DNA of 64,000 nt. Source: Hahella sp. KA22 (GTDB lineage: Bacteria > Pseudomonadota > Gammaproteobacteria > Pseudomonadales > Oleiphilaceae). The position numbers were made by a program, and so were the translations under genes. A model generated the notes under the pieces. The model was not told the DNA's origin, searched no databases, and saw only the letters and a program-made list of their open reading frames with translations. Location: contig NZ_CP035490.1 of assembly GCF_004135205.1 (NCBI RefSeq), positions 6,439,501 through 6,503,500 on the forward strand, given 5' to 3'. This document shows, one piece after another, positions 1-9,059 of the stretch. The first letter of the stretch is position 1. Every line of letters starts with the position of its first letter.

Positions 1-1
1 C

Positions 2-1504
2 GGGGGCGACGAGTTCGTCATCATTCTTCCGGATATCTCGCCGCCGGAGAAAGTCGCCAGTTTCATATCCCGGCTTATGGACGTGATCGCGCAGCCCATT
101 CAATTGGATCATCGCGACATTCGGGTTTCCGCCAGTATCGGCGTCAGCATTTATCCGCAGGATGGCGACCATCCCGAAGTCCTGATAAAAAATGCGGATA
201 TCGCCATGTATCTGGCCAAAGAAGAGGGCCGCAACCGCTTCCACTTCTTTACTGAAGACCTCAACAAAACCGCGATGGAGCGTCTGGATCTGGAAGTGCG
301 ACTGCGCGCCGCCTTAGAGAAACAGCAGTTTCATCTGGAGTACCAGCCGCAAGTGGATTTGCGCAGCGGCGTTATTACCGGGGTCGAAGCACTGTTGCGC
401 TGGCATGAACCGGAGCTGGGCGATATCCCTCCCGGTAAATTCATTCCCATTGCGGAGGAAACCGGCCTCATCGGCGCCATTGGCGAGTGGGTGCTGCACG
501 CCGCCTGCGTACAGGCGAAAGCCTGGACTGATTTGGTCGCTCATCCGTTGACCATGTCCATCAATCTGTCAGCGAAACAACTGACCATGGCGCGTTTTGA
601 CAGCGCCCTGCACAGCATACTCACAGACACTGGCGTGGACTGCCGCCATATCGAGATAGAGTTGACGGAAAGCGCCATCATGCGCAACGTAGATGAGATG
701 CGCGAGCGCCTGAATCTTTTGAAGGAGCAGGGACTCAAGCTGGCGGTGGATGACTTCGGCGTCGGCTATTCCAGCTTCAGTCATCTGCGCAGTTTCTCCT
801 TTGACCGGCTCAAGCTTGATATTACTTTCGTACGCGACATCACTACCGACCCCAATACCGCCTCCATCGCCCGCACAGTGATGTCCATGGCCAGAAGCAT
901 GCGTATGCAAGTGGTGGCGGAAGGCATAGAAACGGAAGCTCAACTGCGCTACCTGCAACGGCTGGGGTGTGATGTAGGGCAGGGCTTCTTCCTGGGACGT
1001 CCGGCGTCTGCCGAGAACATCGAAGCGCTGCTCGCCAGCCCCCGTATCCGCTCTGTGCGCCCTCCCCCGTCCTCCGCCGCCCGCAACCTGCTGGTGCTGG
1101 ATGATGAGATGAACGTAGGCAGCGCCATCAAGCGGCTGCTGCGCCATCAGTTCAACGTGTTCCACGCCACCACGTCACGGCAGGCGTTCGACATCATGGC
1201 GCGCACACCGATTCAGGTCGTTATCTCTGATCAGCGTATGCCGGACATGTCGGGGACGGAGTTTCTGAATCGGGTGAAAGAGCTACACCCCAACGCAATC
1301 CGCCTCATCCTCACCGGTTATGTGGATATGGAGACGATCACAGAAGCCGTGAACAAAGGCTGGATATTCAAGTTCCTGACCAAGCCCTGGCAGGATGACA
1401 AACTGCTGCAGGTCGTGACGGAGGCCTTTGAGCAGTACGAGAAAGAGCACCAGACGCGACTGCTGGATACAGCGAACGGAGTCAGCGATGCAGCCCGCGC
1501 CTGA
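2..1504 (+). CDS. GGDEF-EAL-REC cyclic-di-GMP signalling protein (5' truncated by window)
   Basis: The frame is open from base 2, so the gene starts before the window. The visible part begins at a GGDEF active-site motif (bases 2-16). An EAL domain follows with EALLRW, DDFGVGYSS and EGIETE signatures, the residues expected of an active c-di-GMP phosphodiesterase. The last ~130 residues form a receiver (REC) domain with a DDE acidic pocket and VVISDQRMPDMSG, whose Asp is the likely phosphoacceptor. A C-terminal REC is less usual than an N-terminal one and resembles the receivers of RpfG-type proteins. The protein is cytosolic in the visible part; sensory domains may lie upstream. The stop overlaps the start of the KaiB-like gene, suggesting co-translation. 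The domain assignments are secure, while net enzymatic direction (cyclase or phosphodiesterase) is not. Confidence 0.93.
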   Translation, partial: GGDEFVIILPDISPPEKVASFISRLMDVIAQPIQLDHRDIRVSASIGVSIYPQDGDHPEVLIKNADIAMYLAKEEGRNRFHFFTEDLNKTAMERLDLEVRLRAALEKQQFHLEYQPQVDLRSGVITGVEALLRWHEPELGDIPPGKFIPIAEETGLIGAIGEWVLHAACVQAKAWTDLVAHPLTMSINLSAKQLTMARFDSALHSILTDTGVDCRHIEIELTESAIMRNVDEMRERLNLLKEQGLKLAVDDFGVGYSSFSHLRSFSFDRLKLDITFVRDITTDPNTASIARTVMSMARSMRMQVVAEGIETEAQLRYLQRLGCDVGQGFFLGRPASAENIEALLASPRIRSVRPPPSSAARNLLVLDDEMNVGSAIKRLLRHQFNVFHATTSRQAFDIMARTPIQVVISDQRMPDMSGTEFLNRVKELHPNAIRLILTGYVDMETITEAVNKGWIFKFLTKPWQDDKLLQVVTEAFEQYEKEHQTRLLDTANGVSDAARA

Positions 1505-1769
1505 ACCGTCGCTGGTAGAGCTGACGCTCTATGTGCAATCCGTATCCAAGGTTTCAATGGGCGCTATCCGCGCAGCCCGCCACCTTTGCGAAAATGTGCT
1601 GGCGGGCCGCTGCACGTTGAACATCGTCGATCTCGATCAGAGCCCCCAGACCGCCGAGCGTGACGCCGTGCTGGCGACGCCGACTCTGGCCTGGGGGAGT
1701 CGACGCATTATCGGCGACCTGTCAGATAGCGCCAGAGTGTTGGAACTGCTGGAGCTGACGGCGCTCTGA
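1488..1769 (+). CDS. KaiB-like thioredoxin-fold protein
   Basis: This 93-residue protein starts at ATG 1488, inside the last codons of the preceding c-di-GMP gene (17-nt overlap), so the two are probably co-translated. The sequence matches the KaiB family: LTLYVQ near the N-terminus, an RAARHLCENVLAG helix, NIVDLDQSPQTAERDAVLATPTL, then RRIIGDLSD and a C-terminal leucine-rich helix. KaiB is a cyanobacterial clock protein, but the same domain occurs as stand-alone proteins and as the sensor of SasA-type kinases in many non-cyanobacteria, where it usually marks signalling or stress roles. No kaiA or kaiC is visible nearby. A longer frame from 1428 exists, but its extra residues are antisense-like and the 1488 start fits the family length. 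Confidence 0.8.
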   Translation: MQPAPEPSLVELTLYVQSVSKVSMGAIRAARHLCENVLAGRCTLNIVDLDQSPQTAERDAVLATPTLAWGSRRIIGDLSDSARVLELLELTAL

Positions 1770-1784
1770 TCGTCGCGTCGTGAG

Positions 1785-2303
1785 TTACTCGTCTTCCAGC
1801 GCGTCCATCTGCTCCTGATACGCTTTGCGCTCTTTGATTTCCTCCAGCAGATAAGCGATGACACAGTCATGAGTGCCAGGAAATTCTTCCTTGATTGTCA
1901 GCAGGTAACCTTTGGCCAGATCCAGATTGCTCTCCCGGCGACGCATATAAGCCACGGAGACATGGTATAAGGCGTGGGAGCGCACTTCCGCCGTCTGGGT
2001 CTTGTCGTTGTAAATATCCAACAGCAGCTCAATGGCCTGGTCCAGGCCATGAGGCGGACGGTTTTTCACAAACTCGATGATTTCCGGACTGATACGGTAC
2101 TGCTGGCGCGGGCAGTCGATACTTTCGAAATCTTCCTGATACTTGGCGTACCCTTCTTTCACCGCATGAACAAAGTCATGTTTTTGCTCCGTACGTTTGA
2201 CGATGGCCACATCCGTCGCCACCGCCGCAGCGCCGGCCCAACACCCCGCCAGTCCCAGGCAGGTCAGCGCAAGCGCCAGTCCCGAAAGCAGTTGTCTCAG
2301 CAT
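1785..2303 (-). CDS. Hypothetical lipoprotein with helical repeats
   Basis: This 172-residue protein has a clear lipoprotein signal: a hydrophobic stretch followed by the lipobox LAGC (Cys at about residue 21), so it is probably anchored to the outer or inner membrane on the periplasmic side. The mature part is mostly helical, with a TPR-like pattern (HALYHVSVAYMRRRESNLDLAKGYLLTIKEEFPGTHDCVIAYLLEEI). It is transcribed toward the KaiB-like gene and separated from it by 15 bp. No enzyme motif is visible and I do not recognise a named family. Confidence 0.75.
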   Translation of the reverse strand: MLRQLLSGLALALTCLGLAGCWAGAAAVATDVAIVKRTEQKHDFVHAVKEGYAKYQEDFESIDCPRQQYRISPEIIEFVKNRPPHGLDQAIELLLDIYNDKTQTAEVRSHALYHVSVAYMRRRESNLDLAKGYLLTIKEEFPGTHDCVIAYLLEEIKERKAYQEQMDALEDE

Positions 2304-2569
2304 AATATCCCTCGCAGTCTTTGCAGGCAGTTCTCATGGACAGTTTTTAGATAGTTATTCCGTTTAAAAAGCCATCAGTAGGCGTTTTTCGCGATCATAC
2401 TGAAATCCACAGCGATTTCAGTGACATTCCGCTACTTATCTGATTTCGGGCAATTTTCTCCAGCTTAGGTGTCAATGCGCATAGGTTCCGCAAACGCACT
2501 GGAGCTATGGCCAAGCCATCAACGCAACCGCTATGATAGTGAGCGTTTTTATTCAGGGAACGCACAACC

Positions 2570-3079
2570 ATGTATGACAGTCTGCCTTTATTGAGCTCCG
2601 AGGAAGAAAAATCCGCTCACTACCAACACACCCTGCGGGCGATCCGTCACGCCATCGAGGGAGAAACGGACTGGACGGCGATTCTTTCCACTGTTGTCTG
2701 CGAGCTTCATCATCGCTTCGAATATTTTCACTGGACCGGTTTTTACCGCGTCGTGGCCCATGAATTAATGAAAGTAGGCCCCTATCAAGGCGGCCACGGT
2801 TGTCTGACTATTCCGTTCAGCCGCGGCGTTTGCGGCGCTGCCGCCCGTGAGCAAAAAGTGCAGCTGGCGCCTGACGTTAACAAGTTTCCCGGCCATATCG
2901 CCTGTTCCGGCACAACGCAAAGCGAAATTGTTCTGCCGCTGTTCAACGCCAATGGCGACGTCGCCGCCGTGCTCGATATCGATTCCGATCACATTGACGC
3001 GTTCGATACCGTAGATGAACGTTTCCTAGCGGAACTGCTGACTGATCTGATCCCCCTGGCTCCCTCCCCCTTGTTCTGA
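2570..3079 (+). CDS. msrC: Free methionine-(R)-sulfoxide reductase (GAF-domain fRMsr)
   Basis: This 169-residue single GAF-domain protein has the full-length size and motifs of fRMsr (E. coli MsrC/YebR). They include VGPYQG, GHGCLTIPFSRGVCG and FPGHIACSGTTQSEIVLP. The three redox cysteines fall at residues 78, 88 and 112, with the 10- and 24-residue spacing of the E. coli enzyme (84, 94, 118). The enzyme reduces free methionine-R-sulfoxide in the cytosol using thioredoxin. It stands alone, with its own start at ATG 2570, and is followed by a ~200-bp gap before a divergently unrelated exporter gene. Confidence 0.9.
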   Translation: MYDSLPLLSSEEEKSAHYQHTLRAIRHAIEGETDWTAILSTVVCELHHRFEYFHWTGFYRVVAHELMKVGPYQGGHGCLTIPFSRGVCGAAAREQKVQLAPDVNKFPGHIACSGTTQSEIVLPLFNANGDVAAVLDIDSDHIDAFDTVDERFLAELLTDLIPLAPSPLF

Positions 3080-3287
3080 GCCCACGAATCACAAGGCCTT
3101 CGGGGTTAAGCCGAGGGCTGTTTAAGGCCTTATCTGTACTCCTCACCGCCGTCATAACAGAGTCCGCGCCGTTAATCTGTATCCCTGCAAACGACAACAA
3201 TCTGTGGCTTATCGTAGATTTAACGCTCCCCTTACAATAAAGATTCTCAATTCAGTAAATTAATGCCGTTGCGGCGATAGAGACAGT

Positions 3288-4178
3288 ATGCAGGCCACCT
3301 ATATCCCTTATCTTTTCGTCTTGTTGTGGGCGACCGGGTTCGTCAGCGCCAAATGGGGCCTGCCTTACGCCGAGCCCTTCACGTTTCTCAGCCTGCGCAT
3401 GTTGCTGGTCGTGCCGCTATTCGCGCTCCTGGCGATCACCATGAAGCGCCCGCGGCTTAACGCCGAGCAGCGCCGCCAGCAGATGATTACCGGTATCGGC
3501 ACTCATGGTCTCTACCTCGGCGGCGTGTTCTACGCCATTGCGGCGGGCATGCCGGCGGGCATCGTCGCTCTGATTGTTGGCGTGCAGCCTTTGCTGACCG
3601 CGCTGGTCAGTTGGCCTTTGGGTATCGGCTCGCCCCTGCGCCCCTTGCAATGGATAGGCGTGATGCTGGGACTGGCGGGGTTAGGCGTAGTGGTGCTGCA
3701 GGGCGGAAAACTATCTGGACATATCACCGGCGCAGGCCTGACCGCCAGTATTATCGCCTTGCTGGGCATCTCTGGATCGACGCTCTGGCAATCGGTTAAA
3801 GGAGGCAAGACGGATTTGATCTCGGGGGGGTTATGGCAATATATCGCTGCGCTGACCATGTTCCTGATCGCCGCCTTCACGCTGGAAACCCGTGAGGTGC
3901 AATGGAACCCCAACTTTATCGGCGCCTGGATGTGGTCTGTGTTCGTGCTTTCACTGGCGGCGGTATTGTTGTGGCTGTATATGCTGAAAATCGGCGAAGC
4001 CACCAAAGTGACGCAGTATCTGTACCTGACGCCACCTACCACAGCAGTTATGGCTTATTTGTTATTTGACGAGCCCTTAACGCTGCAAACCGGTTTGGGG
4101 GTTGCGCTGGTAGTGGCCGGGCTGTATTTGGCGCGACGCGGCGCCATAGCTCGCAAGCCAGCGCTGTCAAAAGCCTGA
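3288..4178 (+). CDS. EamA/DMT-family transporter (10 TM)
   Basis: The protein has 296 residues with about ten hydrophobic segments arranged as two EamA repeats, the layout of RhaT/YdcZ-like drug/metabolite exporters. The first TM carries the family-typical LLWATGFVSAKWGLPYAEPFTFLSLR. The second repeat ends YLTPPTTAVMAYLLFDEPLT, the conserved EamA loop with its Glu. The protein is an inner-membrane exporter of an unidentified small molecule. It is monocistronic, starting at ATG 3288, and its end faces the diguanylate cyclase gene with only ~15 bp between the two stops. The substrate cannot be read from the sequence. Confidence 0.87.
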   Translation: MQATYIPYLFVLLWATGFVSAKWGLPYAEPFTFLSLRMLLVVPLFALLAITMKRPRLNAEQRRQQMITGIGTHGLYLGGVFYAIAAGMPAGIVALIVGVQPLLTALVSWPLGIGSPLRPLQWIGVMLGLAGLGVVVLQGGKLSGHITGAGLTASIIALLGISGSTLWQSVKGGKTDLISGGLWQYIAALTMFLIAAFTLETREVQWNPNFIGAWMWSVFVLSLAAVLLWLYMLKIGEATKVTQYLYLTPPTTAVMAYLLFDEPLTLQTGLGVALVVAGLYLARRGAIARKPALSKA

Positions 4179-4193
4179 GAACGCTCTATGGGA

Positions 4194-5450
4194 TTAAATA
4201 TCCTCATCCGTCGTAAGGCGGTTACGTCCGTTGTCCTTGGACTCGTACAACAGGACGTCCGCCCGCCGGATCAGATTATCCAGTGAGTCCCCCAGAACAT
4301 CCGTGGCGCCAATGCTGACAGTCAGGCGCAGGTGATCGGAAAGAAACGGGATGGCGGTCTGCTCCACTTTGCGCCGGAACGACTCCAGCATTGGCGAGAT
4401 TTTCTCGATACGCATGCCGGGAAACAGCACGCAGAATTCCTCGCCGCCAAAACGGGCTGCGAGATAATCCCCAAAGGTTTCGCCTATCATCTCGGCGAAT
4501 GCACAGATGGCGCGGTCTCCCGCCTCGTGTCCATAGGTGTCGTTGATGCGTTTGAAGTGATCCACGTCAATCATCGCCGCGGTCAACGGTTCGCCATTCT
4601 CCTTGGCGACCCGATACAGCTCCTTGGCCGCGCTGAACAAGTAGCGCCGGTTATACATACCAGTCAGATAATCCCGATTGGCCGCATCATTCAAAGCCTG
4701 AATGTTCTCCATGGCCTCGATGTTATGCATGATGCGACAGTGAAATTCCTCATGAAAAAACGGCTTCATCAGAAAGTCATTGGCGCCGTTCTTGATGAAT
4801 TTGGCGGACAGCGTCGCGCTGCCATATCCAGACAGACCAATGATGACCAGGTCCTTCTTGTCATACTCCCTGCGCAACGCCCTGGTCAGTTCGAAGCCAT
4901 CCATTTCCGGCATGTTGTAATCGGAAATCAGCATTTTGATCTCCGGGTCCGCCTTGATCATTTCCAAGGCTTCGCGCCCATCTTTCGCCAGTTGCACCTG
5001 ATACAGGTGCGTGCCCAACAGTTGCCGCACGTAGTTTCGTGAGGTGTCGGAGTCATCCGCCACCACCACTTTGATGCTGCGATTACGCAGCAAACGACGG
5101 ATCAGACGGGTGACATACTCGTAGGAATAACGGCTTTCTTTGACGACATAATCGACAATAGGTTTCTGCAGAATAGTTTCACGCTTACCTTCGTCGTAGG
5201 TGGCGGTGAGCACGATACAGGGCAGCTTTTTCGACAGCACATAGTCCAGCACTTCGCCATTGGGCGCGTCCGGCAGATGCAGATCCACCACCGTCACGAA
5301 ATAAGCGCCGGGATCTTTTTCCAGAAACTCCTGAGTCTCCTGCAGCGTCCCTGCGCTATCGCACGGCAGGCCAAGCTCAGACTTGATCAGGTGACGCAAC
5401 ACTTTTGTGATCATCACGCTGTCTTCAATTAGAAGAATTCGTTCATTCAT
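4194..5450 (-). CDS. Dual-receiver diguanylate cyclase (REC-REC-GGDEF)
   Basis: The protein has 418 residues in three domains. An N-terminal receiver (MNERILLIEDSVMITKVLR) carries FVTVVDLHLPDAP as its phosphoacceptor region. A second receiver at about 127-245 has VVVADDSDTSRNYVR and MLISDYNMPEMDG, with the Lys in FLMKPFF. A C-terminal GGDEF domain follows, with RDYLTGMYNRRYL and the active motif RFGGEEFCVLFPG, so it should make c-di-GMP when phosphorylated. The double-receiver layout resembles response-regulator cyclases that integrate two kinases. No kinase is adjacent. The protein is cytosolic with no TM segments. Confidence 0.92.
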   Translation of the reverse strand: MNERILLIEDSVMITKVLRHLIKSELGLPCDSAGTLQETQEFLEKDPGAYFVTVVDLHLPDAPNGEVLDYVLSKKLPCIVLTATYDEGKRETILQKPIVDYVVKESRYSYEYVTRLIRRLLRNRSIKVVVADDSDTSRNYVRQLLGTHLYQVQLAKDGREALEMIKADPEIKMLISDYNMPEMDGFELTRALRREYDKKDLVIIGLSGYGSATLSAKFIKNGANDFLMKPFFHEEFHCRIMHNIEAMENIQALNDAANRDYLTGMYNRRYLFSAAKELYRVAKENGEPLTAAMIDVDHFKRINDTYGHEAGDRAICAFAEMIGETFGDYLAARFGGEEFCVLFPGMRIEKISPMLESFRRKVEQTAIPFLSDHLRLTVSIGATDVLGDSLDNLIRRADVLLYESKDNGRNRLTTDEDI

Positions 5451-5742
5451 GCCAGAGTATGTCTTTGCGGCAGTTCGCCAAGAGAGTCGGGTGAGTCTAG
5501 TCTACATCCTATCTTTTAAGATTAGTTGAAGCGCACCGCGCGGCAAGTAATTATGACATCCTGGCTCATTACGCATGCGGGGCGTCAGTACCTCCCCATC
5601 CGCGATGAGCCCGGGGCTCGCCAGAATCTAATAGAACATCCGGCCAATTGGCGTTAAAAAATGCTTCTGCTAGCCTGCCCCGACTTACAATAATCCTATT
5701 GATCTGCTTGGCAAAAAATCAACAATCCGGCATAGGACGTCC

Positions 5743-7506
5743 ATGCGAACCCATACTCAAATCATCTGTCTGGCTGCGGCCGTCATCGGTCTACAGGGAT
5801 GCGCCGGTCTTTCCGGCCCCGCGACTTCAAACGCGCCTGCGTTGGCCTTTTCCGCCCCCGCTGCTGGCGAGACCAAAGCCGCCGCCATCCCTGTCATCAC
5901 CCTTTTCTTTAACGAAGCGCTGGACCCCGCCAGCGTCAACGCCATTGAGTTAAAGCTCGATCCCACGCGAATTATCGATATCGCGGAACGGGAGTACGAC
6001 GCCAAGGCCAGGGTATTGACGTTGCGCCTCGCCGCGCCTCTACCGCTGGCGACACATGTCGCGTTGAACATGAGCGGCCTGAAAAATGAAAAAGGACAAT
6101 CCGTCAGCACTATCGATCTAAAATTCACCACTGACGACACTTATCGCTATCGCGGCATCGAATTCCAGGATGGCCGTATCAGTGGATATTTCGAGGAATG
6201 GAGAGAATCTCACGAAGGCGAGGAGGTTAACTATAACGTTAACTACATAAACTCAGGTTCGGATCAGGTTTGGTTCACCGGCGATGATGAGATCAGCCGC
6301 TATGTTCGCACCCGTTCGACAGCGGAAGGAACCCTGGAGGCGACTTTTGTCGCGCCAGGCGCCGATGGGACATGGCTCACCGACGATGACGTTCCGGAAA
6401 GCTACACCCGTCTTCGTTCATCAGACACGCTCTATCAGTCTGCGCTTTACCAGGGGCCTGGTCCTGACGGGGTCTGGTTCACCGACGACGACGCATCCGA
6501 TAATTGCGCATTGCAAAGCTCCGAAGGCGATGAGGAACAGTCCGTCACCCTTTACAAGCGCAGCCGTCAGGGCGCAGACAATCAATGCTTCACCGCAGAC
6601 GACGTCATCCTTGAAGTCAATCGCGACGAGCAGAAATCCCAAGGCGATAAAGTACGCACCGCCAGCTGGGTGTACAGCCATCCCGGCGCCGATGGCCTGT
6701 GGGAGACGGCGGATGACCAAGTCAGCGCTTTCAGCGTGTCGGACTATGACGACGAGACCAGCGCTGTCGCCAATTACGCCTCACCCGGCAAGGACGGCGT
6801 CTGGCTCACGCAGGACGACCGCCTGAGCGATTACAGCATTACCACCACCAAAGAGGGACTTACCCGCACGGTGTTCTACCGCGACCCCGGTTATGACGGC
6901 CTGTGGCGCACCGCTGACGATATCCCCTACGGCTACTCCGAGGAGCGCAGCGACGCAGACGCGCACAACATCTACAGCAAAGAAGTGAACAATCCCGGGC
7001 CTGACGGCGTCTGGTTCACTCAGGATGATTTGCTGGCCAGCCACGCCAAGAGCGAAACGGATGAGAACGGCAATTTCAGCCGCTGGATCAGCTACAGCTC
7101 TCCAGGCCCTGACCGGGAGCCCTTCACCTACGACGACCTGATTAACGAGTACTACACCTCCACAATCAGCGCAGATCGTGAAAGCATCGAAGAAGCCGGC
7201 TTTCGCGCGCCGGGAGCGGATGGCGTCTGGTTTACCGAAGACGACACGCCAACGACGCTGTCGAGGCGCTGGGAGCGGCAGGATGAGGAGACTCAGCGTA
7301 GCCTGAGCGCCACCTACAACACGCAAACCGCCGCCACCGTGGGACAAATCAGCGATGACGCCATTACCTACTACAGCGTCAGCGAATCGCAGGCGGGGTA
7401 TTACATGGACGCCAGCTATCAGTCCCCAGGCCCGGACGGACAGTGGCTGACCGCCGACGATACGCCGGCCACCATGACGCTGAACTACTCCGACCCGCAA
7501 GAGTGA
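5743..7506 (+). CDS. Large lipoprotein with Big_5-like domain and D-rich repeats
   Basis: The protein has 587 residues. The signal peptide ends in the lipobox LQGC (Cys about residue 20), so it is membrane-anchored and periplasmic or surface-exposed. Residues ~30-130 look like a bacterial Ig-like SbsA (Big_5) domain (ITLFFNEALDPASVN ... LTLRLAAPLPLATHVALNMSGLKN). From about residue 171 to the C-terminus there are eleven clear copies of a ~13-residue D-rich motif of the form PG-x-DG-x-W-x-T-x-DD, spaced about 35-45 residues apart, plus one degenerate position. Each is followed by an SxY/YY-type strand. The D-rich loops could bind calcium, which is inference. It is probably monocistronic, ending at a strong hairpin. 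Confidence 0.85.
   Translation: MRTHTQIICLAAAVIGLQGCAGLSGPATSNAPALAFSAPAAGETKAAAIPVITLFFNEALDPASVNAIELKLDPTRIIDIAEREYDAKARVLTLRLAAPLPLATHVALNMSGLKNEKGQSVSTIDLKFTTDDTYRYRGIEFQDGRISGYFEEWRESHEGEEVNYNVNYINSGSDQVWFTGDDEISRYVRTRSTAEGTLEATFVAPGADGTWLTDDDVPESYTRLRSSDTLYQSALYQGPGPDGVWFTDDDASDNCALQSSEGDEEQSVTLYKRSRQGADNQCFTADDVILEVNRDEQKSQGDKVRTASWVYSHPGADGLWETADDQVSAFSVSDYDDETSAVANYASPGKDGVWLTQDDRLSDYSITTTKEGLTRTVFYRDPGYDGLWRTADDIPYGYSEERSDADAHNIYSKEVNNPGPDGVWFTQDDLLASHAKSETDENGNFSRWISYSSPGPDREPFTYDDLINEYYTSTISADRESIEEAGFRAPGADGVWFTEDDTPTTLSRRWERQDEETQRSLSATYNTQTAATVGQISDDAITYYSVSESQAGYYMDASYQSPGPDGQWLTADDTPATMTLNYSDPQE
6253..7464 (+). repeat. In-frame protein repeat array, PG-x-DG-x-W-x-T-x-DD
   Basis: Within the lipoprotein, units such as PGADGTWLTDDD, PGPDGVWFTDDD, PGKDGVWLTQDD and PGYDGLWRTADD recur eleven times. 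One unit, PGPDREPFTYDD, lacks the Trp. A stretch near residue 530 has kept only the DD. The DNA of the units is diverged, so this is an old array and not a recent tandem expansion. Confidence 0.8.
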
Positions 7507-7516
7507 CGACACTCGC

Positions 7517-7539
7517 TCCGGCGGCGCGACGCCGCCGGA
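7517..7539 (+). terminator. Hairpin after lipoprotein gene
   Basis: A perfect 10-bp inverted repeat (TCCGGCGGCG / CGCCGCCGGA) with a 3-nt loop starts 10 nt after the lipoprotein stop. Only a weak T tract (TAATTT) follows. Confidence 0.6.
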
Positions 7540-7589
7540 TAATTTCAGATTGATGTCGCCGCGCGACCGCATTAAAGTAGTCCGGTGTC

Positions 7590-7804
7590 AAATTTACTTA
7601 GCGTTTTATTCTCGTGCCGAATTTTGCATTCCTGCTCAAACGAAAGACTGGGAAACCGGGGTTCCACCTTGCGGCCGGGATTTGCGCATGCAAATAAAAT
7701 AATTCCTGGGGAATCCAAGAAAAAACCGGTCGCGATTGCTTCGCCGCCGGTTTTTTTTTGTCCGTAACCCAGGTACGTCAATTCTATTGCCAAGGAGTTA
7801 ATTT
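7590..7804 (+). promoter_or_regulatory. Leader region of dapA with intrinsic terminator/attenuator
   Basis: The ~215 nt before dapA contain several self-complementary stretches and then a strong intrinsic terminator at 7720-7759. In it, AAAAACCGG pairs with CCGGTTTTT around a 17-nt loop and is followed by nine T's, ending about 45 nt before the dapA start. A terminator upstream of a gene and 250 nt downstream of the previous stop suggests attenuation of a long leader. I could not match the leader to the lysine riboswitch or to the c-di-GMP-I consensus by eye. Confidence 0.5.
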
Positions 7805-8674
7805 ATGTTTCGTGGTTCCTTAATCGCCATGATAACGCCATTCATCAACGGCCAAGTGGATGAGAAAGCGCTTGCAGGTCTTGTCGACTGGCAAATCAAA
7901 CACGGCGCTCACGGTCTGGTCCCGGTGGGTACGACAGGCGAGTCCCCCACTTTGACGGAAGAGGAACATAAACGGGTAGTGGCGCTGGTGGCGGAGCAAG
8001 CGCAAGGACGTGTCCCGGTAATCGCCGGCGCTGGCTCCAACAATCCCGTAGAGGCTGTACGTTATGCGCAGCATGCGCAACAGGCGGGAGCCGATGCGGT
8101 GCTCTGCGTCGCAGGTTATTACAACCGTCCCTCTCAGGAAGGGTTGTACCAGCATTTCAAAATGGTCCACGACGCGATAGATATTCCCATCATTGTCTAC
8201 AACATCCCTCCCCGCGCAGTGGTGGACATCAAGCCTGAAACCATGGCGCGACTGGCGGAGTTGCCGCGCATCGTCGGAGTGAAAGACGCCACCACCGATC
8301 TGGCCCGCATCAGTCGTGAGCGCATGTTGATCAACAAGCCCTTCAGCTTTCTTTCCGGCGACGATATGACCGCTATCGCCTATAACGCCAGTGGGGGGCA
8401 AGGCTGCATCTCCGTTTCCGCCAATATAGCGCCGGATTTGTACGGTCAAATGCAGACAGCAACGCTGCAGGGCGACTTCCGCGAAGCCTTACGTATTCAC
8501 GACCTACTGGCGCCTCTACACGAAGCGTTATTTCGCGAACCCAGCCCTGCAGGCGCCAAGTACGCCGCTTCGTTGTTAGGCCTTTGCAACGAGGAATGCC
8601 GCTTACCCATCGTTCCGTTAAGTGAGCAAACAAAATCGGATATCAAGAATATAATCAATGAGTTATATAAATAG
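7805..8674 (+). CDS. dapA: 4-hydroxy-tetrahydrodipicolinate synthase (DapA family)
   Basis: The protein has 289 residues, the normal size for DapA. It is a class I aldolase that condenses pyruvate with aspartate semialdehyde in the lysine/diaminopimelate pathway. Visible motifs are the GTTGESPTL loop, [20 protein letters not shown] with the catalytic Tyr, and GVKDAT with the Schiff-base lysine at residue 160. The SGDD and GCISVSAN motifs follow. Its start at ATG 7805 is preceded by AAGGAG, an ideal Shine-Dalgarno. It stands alone just upstream of the prodigiosin operon in the same direction. The DAT after the lysine is more typical of DapA2-type or NAL-family variants, so a related aldolase role cannot be excluded. 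Confidence 0.85.
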   Translation: MFRGSLIAMITPFINGQVDEKALAGLVDWQIKHGAHGLVPVGTTGESPTLTEEEHKRVVALVAEQAQGRVPVIAGAGSNNPVEAVRYAQHAQQAGADAVLCVAGYYNRPSQEGLYQHFKMVHDAIDIPIIVYNIPPRAVVDIKPETMARLAELPRIVGVKDATTDLARISRERMLINKPFSFLSGDDMTAIAYNASGGQGCISVSANIAPDLYGQMQTATLQGDFREALRIHDLLAPLHEALFREPSPAGAKYAASLLGLCNEECRLPIVPLSEQTKSDIKNIINELYK

Positions 8675-9059
8675 CTCAATAATCATACAATTAAGCGTCT
8701 AATACCAAATGGTAATATCGTCGAGGAAATATTCGCGATAAGAATATCCCTACTGATACGGATAAAAAATACAAGCAGTAAACTCCTACCGTCTCAATAT
8801 CAGGGCTAACGCGCCGCGAGACGACAAAGTTTAAAATGAAATATTTATTTCAATGATTGTGTTTTGGAATGGCAGTGGTATTTTAAACTTCTCCTACCGC
8901 CTCTCCAGCAGGTCCCGGAAGTACTGACCTGCAGTATTAGTGGGTATATCGAGATTAAGGACGCCCATCGTTACGGAATCGTAACCTGGGCCCGCCGCTG
9001 CGGAGTGTTCCGTCGCGGCTTTCAGAGATCTATGGAAATCCTGAAAGAAGGACTTTGTA
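8675..9059 (+). promoter_or_regulatory. Intergenic region upstream of the prodigiosin operon
   Basis: These 385 bp are noticeably AT-rich between 8675 and 8860. They hold two operator-like inverted repeats: TACCA-AA-TGGTA (8702-8713) and ATATTC-N7-GAATAT (8728-8746). The operon promoter should lie here, but I could not assign a convincing -35/-10 pair. AAGGA sits just before the pigA start (GAAAGAAGGACTTTGTAATG). Small reading frames in the stretch have no ribosome-binding sites and were not called. Confidence 0.4.

Noticed and set aside
7590-7760. Lysine or c-di-GMP-I riboswitch
   Set aside because: The conserved lysine-riboswitch core and the GEMM sequence blocks could not be found by eye; kept only as an unassigned leader.
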